A stretch of 64,000 nucleotides of DNA. Source: Eudorina sp. 2006-703-Eu-15. Its lineage: Eukaryota > Chlorophyta > Chlorophyceae > Chlamydomonadales > Volvocaceae. Every line of letters starts with the position of its first letter. Position 1 is the first letter of the stretch. The stretch covers positions 549,211 to 613,210 of the forward strand of contig BDSI01000030.1 of the NCBI GenBank assembly GCA_003117195.1. Reading direction: 5' to 3'. The translations under genes were made by a program, and so were the position numbers. Below the pieces are notes generated by a model. That model was not told the origin of the DNA. It was given only the letters and a program-made list of their open reading frames with translations, and did no database searches. Below are positions 10,835-22,428 of the stretch, in pieces.

Positions 10835-13800
10835 CTAGGTTCCATCCCCCGCCCCGGAGTGGGGCGACAGCGGCGGCCGCGGCTGCGGTGGCGCCTGCGG
10901 CTGCTGCGGCTGCTGCGGTGGCTGCGACTGTTGCTGCTGCGGCACCGGCGGCGGCGGCCGCTGCGGCTGCTGCAGCGGCTGCAGCGCCATCTTCACTGCC
11001 AGTCGCTGCTCGGGGCTGAGAGTGCGCGGGAAGTCCAGCTTGTACTGCACGACCTGCGGCGGACCGAACATATACGAACACCACCACAGGCGACAGCGAA
11101 GAGCAAACACACAGGCGAGGGTGGCGCGAGTGAGGCATGCACGGACGGTGCTGCTGCGACAGTACGACGGGTGCGGACGGCTGGAGACATTAGATTAAAG
11201 CGCTGGGTGCGGCCCCCGCGGCGCGACTCTGATTGGTCTCCGTCGGTCCTTTTGAGTAACCTTTGGATGGGAGACGGTTGGAGCAATGGACGAAACCCAA
11301 GCTGGCCGAAACACCGGTTGCCGGTTCGCCTCTCCCTCTCATAGTTGCCTTCCTGCAGCCCGTCCGGTTGCGTGGAGCCCTCCCGCTCACAACCCCCCCT
11401 CACGCTCACATCCCCCCTCCCCTTTTGGCAATAGAGACAGAGAAATCGCGGAAAGTCACGGCATGGGTGATAGCTGTCCGAATGTCCGCCGCCCCCCTCC
11501 CATGAACACCCCTGGGGCCCCCTTGAGCCTCCCGCCCCTGACCCTGCCCCTCACGCACCATGTTCCCCCGCTCCAGGGGTTGCTCCGGCAGCGGCATGCC
11601 CTCGCCTATCAGGATGGTCTCGCTGTCCGGTGTGATGACCTCGGACAGCACGAGAGGCACCTGCCAGCGTGCCAGGGCGTGTGGGGGGTGGGGTCCCGCG
11701 GAGGGCTGTCCGGCTGACCGAGACTGCAGACGAGCTCACGACCGCGTGTGTAACTTCCCTAAGCACACGCGGACACTGGTTTTACTATATACGCATACGG
11801 GCAACTATTTGGGCGCTGCTGCTCTGCCCCTTGCATGTCAGGCACACCTGTTCTGCCTGCCTACGAACACAGAGGGTGACAGCATGAAGAGCTTTCTTCT
11901 TCAAGTACGCAGTGGCGGAGAGAGGTCGTGTGGGCCCAGAATACGGAAGATATGCCGTGTACGATTCGCTTTGTACGGCACCTGAGGGCCCGAAAGCAAA
12001 CCACTGCGCTCCGCCCCTAGGGTACCTTGGCGCCAGGGACCCCGCGTTCTCCGTTTGCACCCACACCCACACCCACACCCACCGGGGCAACGGGCAAGGA
12101 CCTAGGGTTTCCGCTCCGGGAAGCACGCGGCTCACGCGGCAGCGCGGATGGGCATACCGCATTGAACTTACGTAATGAATGTGGCGACCTCAATACCCCA
12201 TGGTGCTCGCCGCCCTGTACGACGCTCCCCGGTGACCCGCCCGGGTGTCGCTGCCGTGCGACTTGCCCCTACTTGCACCCACCAGCGGCCCGCCCGTGGA
12301 CCTACCCTACTGCCGTCCAGTCCGCGGAGGTGCACGGTGCCGCCACCCAGGGCCATGGACAGCGGGATGATGGCCTGAGTCGGGGGATGTGGGTGTGGGT
12401 GTGGGTGTGGGTGTGGGTGTGGGTGTGGGTGTGGGTGTGGGTGTGGGTGTGGGTGTGGGTGTGGGTGTGGGTGTGGGTGTGGGTGTGGGGTGTGGGTGTG
12501 GGTGTGGGTGTGGGTGTGGGTGTGGGTGTGGGTGTGGGTGTGGGTGTGGGTGTGGGTGTGGGTGTGGGTGTGGGTGTGGGTGTGGGTGTGGGTGTGGGTG
12601 TGGGTGTGGGTGTGGGTGTGGGTGTGGGTGTGGGTGTGGGTGTGGGTGTGGGTGTGGGTGTGGGTGTGGGTGTGGGTGTGGGTGTGGGTGTGGGTGTGGG
12701 TGTGGGTGTGGGTGTGGGTGTGGGTGTGGGTGTGGGTGTGGGTGTGGGTGTGGGTGTGGGTGTGGGTGTGGGTGTGGGTGTGGGTGTGGGTGTGGTGTGG
12801 GTGTGGGTGTGGGTGTGGGTGTGGGTGTGGGTGTGGGTGTGGGTGTGGGTGTGGGTGTGGGTGTGGGTGTGGGTGTGGGTGTGGGTGTGGGTGTGGGTGT
12901 GGGTGTGGGTGTGGGTGTGGGTGTGGGTGTGGGTGTGGGCAGAAGCCACCCGTGAGTATAACAACACGATGGATGACCGAACGTTCAAAACATGCCGTAC
13001 ACGTTCGTATGCCGTACTGCCCTAACTCAAGAAGACGCCTTCCCGGGCCCGAAGAGAAAATAGACGAGGCCGCGGAAACGACCTAAGGACACCGGAGAGC
13101 CCGTCGTCAGCCCTCCCCCGCGTAAAACACAACTTGTTGAGCCCCCTTGATCGCTTTGTACGGCGCCTTACCCTGGTGACCAAATCGTCGCCGCGCCGCA
13201 CGTATCGCGCGTTGGGCGCCTCCTTCAGGATCATCACCAGGTCGCGGCTGAGGGGCTCCATACCCGATCCGGATCCAGATCCGGTTTTGGTGTTGCGCGC
13301 GCCGGGCCTCTGCCAGGGCGGCACCTCGTCACCCAAACCTGGGGGGCCCAGCGGGCGGATGGCGGTTACAGCGGCGCCGGGGCGGCGCCTGAAGGTCCCG
13401 GATGGACTCGAGGCCCGAGGTAATGGTTGGGGTTAGGGTTAGGGTTACGGCTGGGATTGGAGTTAGGGTTACAGCACAGGCAAATCGACCCGAGCTGTTA
13501 GCCTGTGACGTCTTCGGGTCGGGTCGCACGGGCCTGCCGCCCGCCCCGTGGGACATGGGGGTTTTCTCCATCGGCGGCACCAACTGGCCAGGCGGGAGTG
13601 CGACTCCTGCCAGGGGGCATACTTGCGCCCCGAGGAGGACCCCGAGGAGGACCCCGAGGAGGACCCCGAGGAGGACCCCGAGGAGGACCCCGAGGAGGAC
13701 CCCGAGGAGGACCCCGAGGAGGACCCCGAGGAGGACCCGAGGAGGACCCCGAGGAGGACCCCGAGGAGGACCCCGAGGAGGACCCGAGGAGGACCCCGAG

Positions 13801-14067
13801 GAGGACCCCGAGGAGGACCCCGAGGAGGACCCCGAGGAGGACCCCGAGGAGGACCCCGAGGAGGACCCCGAGGAGGACCCCGAGGAGGACCCCGAGGAGG
13901 AACGCCCGTCGGGTGCCAAACAACTTCCCCCACGCGCCCCACCCGGCCCTGACGTCGTGTTTCGGTGTGTTCAGAAAAGGCACCCACCGACCCTGTGTGT
14001 GTGTGTGTGTTACTTAAGCAGGCAGAACAAGAGTGCGTGACATGCGAGGGGCCGAGTGGCGCCCGAC

Positions 14068-14106
<39 letters not shown>

Positions 14107-14123
14107 GATAACTGAGCCGCGAG

Positions 14124-14196
<73 letters not shown>

Positions 14197-16777
14197 GCAC
14201 GAGGCTTACCCGGGAAGCGAAGGCGGGTGCCCGCCCTAGCGCCCCGCGGTACGACAACTTCCAGCATGTGCTCCCGGATGGTCCAGCGCCCAGTGACCGT
14301 GTCCCTGGAGCGATTGTACGGCAAATGGCCTGAGGTGGGACGAGACAGGTGGTTGTGCTTCCCCCCACGCGAGGGGCGGAGGGGCGGACACTCGACAGAT
14401 CACACACACACAGACCGAACGCGAGGTGCGCCGAACTGCAAAACTGAGCAGACCACCAATCTCATTTATTGGAACAAAATCTCCGGTAAAGAGGTCACGG
14501 CTGCCGCTGTCACCGATGACCCGCGGGGTCCACTGTAACATCTTGGATAAACGTTATGTACCAGTCTTCGGACTCGCTTCCCTCTCTCTCCCCCCCTTCC
14601 AAGAGGGCCAAAGTCGCCTCCCGTGCTCAAGTATCGACCATAACAGCGTAGAGGGATGTGGAGCCACTTCAACGGTAACCACGGCATTAATACCATCATA
14701 CTGGTCCGGTAATATTGCCGTACTGTACGGGTACGGCTACCGTACTTGACCGCCCTCTCCCCTGACCAACCGACTGACTGACAAGCAGGCAGGCAGGCAG
14801 GCAGGCAGGATGCAAAATCATTCTCACCAGACAGCGCGACGCAGGTGGACATGCCTCGTGGCGCCGCTGGCGGGTGACGAGGCCGTTGGGAGACGGACGG
14901 GCGGGCGGGGGGGCGGCGGGCGGGGGCCGGGCGGGGCGGGCGGCGCGGGAACAGCCAAACAGCGTATGTGTGTAGTGTGTACTTCTAAAAGCGGGCGCAC
15001 GTGGGGGGAGCGCTGGCGGCACGGGGCCAAAGCGGTACGACGTTTCATTTTTCACACATTCACGGCATCACGACATTCACGGCATTACGACATTCGCGAC
15101 ATCACGACACCAGGAGATAACGCGGTGGCGTTGGATTGGTACGAACTCGGGACGAAAGGACGCCGCGCGATCGAGATGGCGCCTATGTACGATACATGTA
15201 CGGCAACATCAATCACGTGCCGCGCGGCTTCTCAACACAATGTAACGCAAAGGGAATGTGAGGATCCCAAGGGTCGGCACACCCACCAGAAAATCTCCTC
15301 CAGCGTGACCTCCAGCTCCAGCTCCGTCGGCGGCGCCACATACTCAGCCGCCGCCGCCGCCGCCGCCGCCGGACCCGCCGCCGCCGCCGCCGCCGCCGCC
15401 GGACCCGCCGCCGCCGGGGGCGCCACCGCAGGGCGAGGCTCATTCGTTGTCGTACTAAACGCCAGCGCCGCCGCTGTCTCCGCGGGACCGCCGCCGCCGC
15501 GTTCACCTCGGCTGCTGCTACTGCCGGTGCTGCTGCTGCTGCTGCTGCTGGTGTCCCCTCTGGCACCGCTGCTACTGCGGCTGCTAGCGCCGCTGGCCGT
15601 ACCCACACTGCCGTTGTAGTCGCTGCTGTGCGCACCGTTGCCGTTTCCACTCGAGTCTGTTGCTGAGTTGGTTGCTGAGTCGGTTGAGTTTGTGGTGGTT
15701 GTCGGTTCGGTCCCATCCACCTCCATGGGTTCATAAGCCGACCCGCGGGTCGCGTCAGCGGCGGCACCGTCACGGGTGGTGCCGCCGACGCCGACGCCGG
15801 CCTCCGTCGCCCGATCGAAGGTCCGCTCGTCTGACCCCCGCCTCGATTCGCCGGCGCCGGCATCGGCGCCTGTACCACCGTCATCCTCCTGGAATGCAGC
15901 TGATTCCGGACCGTACGGCTCCAAGTTAATGCCGTACTTCCGCGTCCGCGGCGACGGCATCGGCGCCGGCGATGCCGCCGCCGCCGCCGCCGGACCCGCT
16001 GGTTCAGGCGCGTGCGGCGCCGCCGCCGGCGCCGCCGCCGACCCGTGGGTCGCTTCCTGCTGTCCGGGGGCGCCGACGGGATTCGTCACTGCGGGCACAA
16101 AACGGTTGACGTGGTGGTTTCGTTTATGCAGTGTGTGGTGAGGAAGCGTCGGCTGTCACCGATGACCCGCTGGGTCCGCTGTAACATCCGTAATGATAAT
16201 GGTGGTTGCAGCACACATCCGAAAAGAGGTCTGCTAGCGTCCCCTAGGCAGTCGTCAAAATTCACAAGCCTACCGGAGTACCGGTACGGCGTGTCCTGGC
16301 CTGTCAGGCGTAAACCTGACCCATGGGTCGTCTCCCGTCTGGGCCCGCCTCCCCACACACGTCGTTTCGGACGACCGTTCCGCCCCGTCCCGTACCCCTC
16401 CCCTGCATACATAGGCTCTCACCGAAATCGAAATCGACGTTGGCATAACGCACGGGTATGGAGCGTTTCAGACGCGGCTGGGGCGGTGGCGGTTGCGAGG
16501 GCCGCTGCTGGGGCGGCGGCTGGGGCGGCGGCTGCTGCTGTTGCTGCTGCGCCGCTGCCTGGGGTTGCTGCGGTTGCTGGGGGCCCTGCGCTCCTCGGTA
16601 TTGCGCCGCCGCCGCGGCGGGCTGTGCTGTCGTGCGGTGCTGCGCCGCCGCCGCCGCCGCCGCCGCCGGTTGCTGATGCTGTTGGTGGGCCTGGGCGTGG
16701 GCGGCTGTGTACCGGGCTTGGTGGGGGACTGATTGCGGCTGCTGAGACTGCGGTCGCGGCACGCCATACGTCGGCCG

Positions 16778-16812
<35 letters not shown>

Positions 16813-19012
16813 GCTGCTGCGGTGCGGCTGCTGCGGTGCCGCCGCCACCGTGGTTGCTCGCGCCCGCCGCGCCCATACCCATCGGCCCCGCCGCGCCGCT
16901 CGCCCCAAAACCGCCGTAGCTCGCCCCGGCGCCGCCCGCGCCCCTTCCGCCGCCCCCTGCTGCCGTACCTCCCGCGCCGCCCGCACCTGCGGCGGCCGCG
17001 CCCATAGGGCCCATGTAGCGGCCCGCGGGGCCGCTGAAGAGACCGTTGGGACCCAGCCCCGCCCCCAAGGGACCCATGCCTCCGAAACCCATAGGGCCCA
17101 TACTGCTGAAGACATGTTGAAACAGTCGGTCGGCCATTGGGATCCCCGTGGATCCGAACAACCCGCCGACGCCGCCTCCGGCGCCGAATAGTCCGCCGCC
17201 GCCGCCGCTACCGAATCCGGCCGGGCCACTGCTGCCGAAGCCGCCGCCGCCGGCGGCCCCCAAGCCGCCGAAGCCGAAGTCTTCGAAGGGGTCGTCGTAC
17301 ACGGGTGCGTGGGCGCGCGCCGCGGCGGCTGCGACCGACCCATGGGTCAACGGACGTGCGGGGTGGCGCGGCGGGCAGGTGAGACACGGGTAAAAGCACC
17401 ATGTACGGACGGAAAAACTGTACGCGTGTACGGAAGAATGACGTACACAGTATCTCGGAAGAGTATATAATGTGGCGGATGTGGCGGAGGACCGACACTA
17501 AATGGGTGGATGGATGGACGGATGGATTCCCGGGTTACGAGGTGAGGGCCGCCTCGGTACCCGCGGCACGCACCTTCACGCAACCGTACATCCCTGTCGT
17601 ACAGCGCGCGCTTCTCCGGGCTGCTCAACACCTCGAACGCCTCCGTGACCTGGCGGGGTTTGGGCGGGTGCGGGTGCGGTTGTCCACGGGTTTGTCGATC
17701 AAGTACGACAGCACGACGGCGCTGTAACACGCCCAACGCCCCCTTTGGGTTTTTCTCCACCGCAAGGGGAGAGCCCTCCGGGGAAAGTCCTCCGGGAGGC
17801 AAGGCCACTCGCAGCCGGCCCGCATCTCCAGGACAACTCCAGGAAGTGTTCACTCAACGATGGACCGATCCTGGGGCGGATCCTCAATGAGATCCTCCCT
17901 ATGGTGTGTACTGTGTACTGCCGTACATGTGCCGTACGTGTCTCCTCGATCATTCGGATTGCGACGCTGGTGACTGAAAAGAGGGGTGGTCCGACCTGGC
18001 ACCGTACGGCATATTCCATAGATCAATGCCTGGCCCGCCCCGCTCGACCGGCCTCCGGAAACTTCCGACCTTCCTCCCCGCCCCCAGCCGCCTGCTCCTG
18101 CACTTCTTTCCCTGCGTCCCTCCCCCCCCCCATCCCTCCTCGTCCCTCCCCATCCGGCGCCCCTCCCCCCTCCCCCGCCGCACCCGTTTGAACCGCTCCG
18201 CCGCCTCTTGCTGCTGGGGCCCCGGGTTCTTATCCGGATGGTGCTCGCGAGCACACCTGCGGAGGGGAGGGAGCAGCGCGGCAGCGCGGCAGCGCGGCGG
18301 CGCGGCGGCGCGGCAGCGCGGCAGCGCGACCGCGCTTTCAAAGGTTTTCAGAGGGTTTCCGCCGCCAGTCGGTCTCCAGTCGGGTGTTGCGCGGTGGTCG
18401 CGACTGGCGCGCGGGTTTGTATAAAAATATTCGAAAGAAAATTGAAACCCAGAAACGAAACCGGGCACACCCAGACGTACGCGCGGGGGTTCCCCGCCGT
18501 CACGCTGTTGCAGCTGCGACAGGAAGTCATATGTGCGCACTTATGCGCAAGCCGGAGCCGCGCGAACTTTGACACACGGAAGCAAAAAGCATACGAAAAA
18601 GAACTGCTGAAGGCGGTGCAGGGAACCAGATCGGTGTGGCCTGAAAGCTAGGGATGAAGAACAGATCTTGGCTCGCGGCGCGGCAGGTACAGTACAGTCG
18701 CGGGTGCGGAGGGCCGCCGTCCGCGGGCTTTCTGCTTTTCGAATCCGCCCGCGGTGCTCCGCGAGCCACCCCAATCTGCGCGCCCTCCCATCGCCCCTCC
18801 GCGCGCCCTCGCCCTCACCGTCACGGGCCCCACCCCGCTGACGCCCACCTGCGGTAGGCCTTCCGGATATCGTGGTCGGAGGCATTCCGCAGGATCCCGA
18901 GCAGCGTGTAGTGGTCGGTCGGCTGCTGCTGCTGTTGCTGCTGCTGGGTGTGATGATGCTGGTGATGGTGGTGCTGGTGCTGCTGCCCCGCAGTGCCCCC
19001 GCGCGTCGTCAT
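10835..19012 (-). CDS. Large class-II (DnaJB/Sis1-like) J-domain co-chaperone
   Basis: J-proteins stimulate Hsp70 ATPase activity and deliver substrates. Minus-strand exons are 19012-18849, 18256-18184, 17649-17574, 17328-16423, 16088-15287, 14304-14210, 13338-13172, 12374-12306, 11660-11559 and 11053-10835, closing in frame at 890 aa. A His/Gln-rich leader (1-31) precedes the J domain (about 33-100), which contains HPD at 61-63. There is no zinc-finger CxxCxGxG, so it is class II. Exons 4 and 5 add about 560 residues rich in Gly/Phe, Gln, Ala and Ser/Thr before the substrate-binding beta domains (LEVTLEEIFW, VLMILKEAP-like and VPLVLSEVITPD regions). A Gln/Pro-rich tail ends the protein. Usual class-II length is about 340 aa. 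The exon 5 to 6 junction is the weakest: about 12-15 residues normally present after LEEIF are missing, so a microexon between 14305 and 15286 may have been missed. Confidence 0.87.
11411..11456 (+). repeat. Dispersed repeat A, diverged copy
   Basis: CCCCTTTTGGCAATAGAGAC followed by AGAGAAATCGCGGAAAG resembles the sequences at 29034, 42000 and (inverted) 59756. It sits in an intron of the J-protein gene. The nature of the element is unknown. Confidence 0.6.
12388..12939. repeat. (GTGTGG)n hexanucleotide satellite, about 550 bp
   Basis: About 90 copies of GTGTGG run nearly without interruption, with phase slips near 12488 and 12793. The array lies in the J-protein intron between exons 7 and 8. 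The long apparent open frames across it, encoding VWVWVW-, GVGVGV- and TPTPTP-type repeats, are artefacts of the hexamer. Confidence 0.98.
13425..13471. repeat. Telomere-like GGTTAGGGTTAGGGTT interstitial tract
   Basis: Three consecutive GGTTA/GGGTTA units are followed by degenerate copies (GGGATTGGAGTTAGGGTTA). The tract sits inside a J-protein intron, between exons 6 and 7. It is short and imperfect, so chance or an old repair event are both possible. Confidence 0.7.
13632..13902. repeat. 12-bp minisatellite (GAGGACCCCGAG)n
   Basis: About 22 copies of a 12-bp unit are present, with two 11-bp variants near 13733 and 13784. The array is intronic in the J-protein gene, between exons 6 and 7. 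Open frames across it on both strands are by-products of the repeat. Confidence 0.97.
14071..14194. repeat. Two (GT)n runs
   Basis: GT dinucleotide runs lie at about 14071-14102 and 14128-14194, separated by 25 bp of unique sequence. They are immediately intronic to J-protein exon 6 and read as CA on the coding strand. Confidence 0.97.
14497..14550 (+). repeat. Dispersed repeat B, copy 1 (partial)
   Basis: Contains the core GTCACCGATGACCCGCGGGG and then TCCACTGTAACATC, shared with copies at 16129, 40380 and 48764. It is intronic in the J-protein gene. The 5' half of the element is missing or diverged. Confidence 0.75.
16129..16200 (+). repeat. Dispersed repeat B, copy 2
   Basis: Carries the 5' half (GCAGTGTGTGGTGAGGAAGC), the core GTCACCGATGACCC and the 3' end TGTAACATCCGTAATGATAA. 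It lies in the J-protein intron between exons 4 and 5, in plus orientation. Confidence 0.8.
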
Positions 19013-21188
19013 GTCGGCATCCGCGAACCGGGCGGGGCCGAGAAGAAGAGAAGAAGATCAGCTTGGGGGGCCCCTCAGACAAACAGTCTGCCTGGAAGAA
19101 TGTAAACTGCACGGGGAGGACGAAGAAGAAAGGTCCGGAAGGGGGATTTAGGGCGGCTGCCCCGCTTTCCAGTGAGCGGGAGCGACTGGACGCTAAGGGG
19201 AGATGTCCTGTGCAGAATCGAAAGCCTGTTTGGGACTGCTTTATAACCAGAGGCTCAAATGGATTTATGATAGTTGCAAGTAAAGGTAGTTTGTCGCAAT
19301 GTGCGTCCCGCGTCCCTAGTGCTTTCGACGTCGCATCGTTTCGTCAAATACTTTCGTGAACTGCTCAGGAATTGCCCACCCAGTCACGTCAGCCAGGTAA
19401 TCCTGATGGTCTCGTTGATCCTAATCGCATTCAGTCACGTAATCCTGATACGATAGTCCTGCAAGGTTGTAAGAGACATGCATGAAATTGTGGGCTCTGG
19501 GAGGGGGTTCGTAGGTGCCAAGGAGATATGCTAACCGACCCATGGGTCCGCATGGGTGACGGCCTTCGTCAGCAGCTCTAATTTCCCGACCTGCGATGTG
19601 CTCAAGCTAGTTTGTACTTGCTGTTAGGTTGCTCGGCACGTCGCTGGTACACCAGTTAAATTCTGTTTCATCCGGTTTTTGAAAACCTGCGGTCTTCTTC
19701 TTCAAGGTTACAGGGAGCTCCGAGGGCCTCGGAAGGTGCTCGTCTTTGTTCTCAGGCCAGGCCTCCGTGCCCGCAGTTGTACCCATGTACCCCAGCCTCG
19801 CCGCAGTCACCCGAATTCGCTGGCTTCGCTTCGCCTGCGGATCGCACGCTTTGCTCAGAGCGGGCTGCGGACTGCAACCGTTGGCCAACGTCTGTTTGCC
19901 CGCGTTGGGATCTGTGACGCTGTGAGTCTTCGGGGCACGGGCGCGCCTTGGGCCCTCATGTCGAGGTATATGCATCCATCCATCCGGCATTGCGCGCCAA
20001 GAAGAGCCGCTTGGTGGTTTCCGATCCGGGCATTCAACATGCCGTCGTGATTGAATGAATGAATGAATGAATGCCGTCAGGTGCGACGAACAAAGGAAGA
20101 AAGGCCGCCCTCGCAATCTGGACCCGGCCGCGAGTGGATGCGATGGCACCTTGAGCGCTCCGCGCGCTCGTCTTGGGCACACACAGCAGCATTGTCGCTT
20201 TGTCGGTGGGGCCTGCTGGGGCTTGCATCCTTGATCCCTGTGTGGGGTTCGCTGTAAGGCCTGCAACGTTCATTCATTCACATCATCAGCATATCACCAT
20301 TGACACCATCAACACACCATCATCTATCATCGCCGTGTACTGCATCTTCCGTATATTTACAGAGATTAGTGGTTGATATGTCAGGATATGTCCGGCTACC
20401 GGATCCCAGGAACATGCACACCACGCGACCTGCTATGTCTATCAGGGTTCACCATGGTCTCTTTCGCGACACATCGACACAGCCTTGCACACAACTGAAA
20501 TCATCGGCCACCCCTCCCCCCCCTGGGCCGGTCACACATGGCACCCAAGCTCCAATGCCCCCCTCCCTCCCTCAATCAATAACTCAACGCCTTCTCAAAC
20601 TCCGCTGGGGTGCAGTCAACGTGGCCACACACAACGCATAGTTCTGCCGTACACGCACACAGATATCTCGGGCGGGTCTCATAAACACATCTCTCACACA
20701 CGTCCGTGGGTCTACAGCCACCTGGCCACCTGGCGCGTCCCGGGTGCCGCCCACACACATGGCTCCCTCCGTGACCCCACAACCATGGCCTAGCAAGTCA
20801 AGCCCCAGCCACGCGTCACCGCCTTGCTGCGGCCAATCCATATCGGACAGGCAGAGGCTGCGAGCGCCGCACTCCCCCGCTGCATCAGTTCGACCAACTA
20901 AAACCGCGGAACTGGCGGTCGGGAGGCCATCCCACAAATCCACTCCCGACTCCATGCCACCCCACGACACGACCCGACACGGCTACCTAAACCTATACGG
21001 TGCAAGACGTTGTTGTCGCTTGCCTCCGTGTGCCTGCCTATCAGTGACTAACTTCCCTAAATCAAATCAGTCGGAGGTCACGATCACGATGATGCACTCT
21101 CATGTGCTTTCTCTTTCTCTGCAGCACGGGTACGGGTTGAAGGCGCCTGGGGGGCGCCTCCCCCCGCACTCGGAAGGCAAACTCACCG

Positions 21189-21221
<33 letters not shown>

Positions 21222-22428
21222 GGGCGCCGGGGTCAAGCCGGCGATCCCGCCCCGCCTAGTCGGAGGGTCCGCGGCGGGTTACCTTGGCGGCACATAAGGC
21301 CCTGCAGGCCCCGCCGATCAGCCGATCAGCCGACCCGATCCGACCCGACCCGACCCGCGCGCCGGCGCATGGCACACGCCGTGCTTTATGAGAATGCGTC
21401 AAGCGCCAAGCCCGCCCGGCCATTATGTGTGTTGAGGTGCTCGGGGCTGAGTGCATGAAAACAGAAACTGACCGGAGTGTACTGAAACAGAGCTGAGTGG
21501 TATGTGTACGTGTGTGTGTATGTTTATGTGTGTGCATTGCGGGTACCCAGCACGACGACGCGGAGATCACCCGGCGGGACGGATAGGCTGAGCGCCAGGA
21601 CAGCTCCACGACACAAAACACCCACGGTCGGTTCCATACATGACCCGCCGCACACACGTCTTCCTTCCCTTCCCTCCCCCCACGAACACTGACACAGGCA
21701 TGCACCCCATAGGCCTCCCTGCCTGAATCACATTGCCCCCACCCCCTTATCCTTCCCCGGATATCGTTCTTGGGTCTATCCCATCCCACCTCTCGGCACC
21801 AAGTCATATCCAGCTATGTGCACATGAATCCAGGTGGAGGAGGGGGTGCTGCCTCGGAGCCGCGTGAAGGGGGGTTGCGCCCACCATCACCCGTCCTCGC
21901 ACCCTCGCCCTCCCCCCCACCGCGGGACCACCTGCTAATCACACCACCACCACCACCATCACCACCACCACCACCACCACCACCATCATCAGGACAACAC
22001 AACTACTCATTACGCTGGGTCCCGGAGAGAACTGTGCCGGAGGAGGGTTTGGCGCGCCCCCTGGGACCGCATCACCATAAGGTCGCACATGCCGGCATAT
22101 GCGCCCCAGAGCCTCGACCCAAGCGTCGTTTCGTACCCATGTCGGGATTTGGCTCCCTTGTGGGCATTCTCAGAGAGCGGTTGACGCATCCTTTCACCTA
22201 TTTGCGTGCTGTACGCCTCCAGTCGCGTCCCCTTCTCCTCCCGGTGACCTGCCGAGTGTGGTGACCTGCCGAGGGGAAGTGATGACGCCTGGACGCCTGC
22301 CCGCGGTCCCCGCCGCGCCGCCCCGCCCCCAGGGCAGCTGCCCTAGGGGCACCGCCGCCACCGCCACCGCCGCCGCCGGCCGGAGCGCCCCGCGCGTGGC
22401 TGGAAAGCAGCCAGGACCGCCGTACACC
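19013..22428. other. Intergenic between J-protein and LysM gene
   Basis: No gene is recognised in this 3.4 kb. It includes the J-protein promoter side, a GACCCATGGGTC palindrome at 19537, a (TGAA)n run at about 20052-20074, (AC)n at about 21190-21220 and (ACC)n at about 21941-21990. Scattered open frames have no family character. The LysM gene's 3' UTR should lie just below 22429. Confidence 0.5.

Noticed and set aside
12027..13025. Long open frames encoding VWVWVW / GVGVGV / TPTPTP repeats
   Set aside because: They are produced by the GTGTGG hexamer, which lacks stop codons in every frame; the array is inside an intron of a well-supported gene.
13402..14040. Frames encoding RRTP / EEDP / GPPR repeats on both strands
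   Set aside because: By-product of the 12-bp intronic minisatellite; open on both strands and in several frames.
18354..18651. Plus-strand coding frame beside the J-domain exons
   Set aside because: It overlaps introns of the minus-strand J-protein and contains no recognisable domain.
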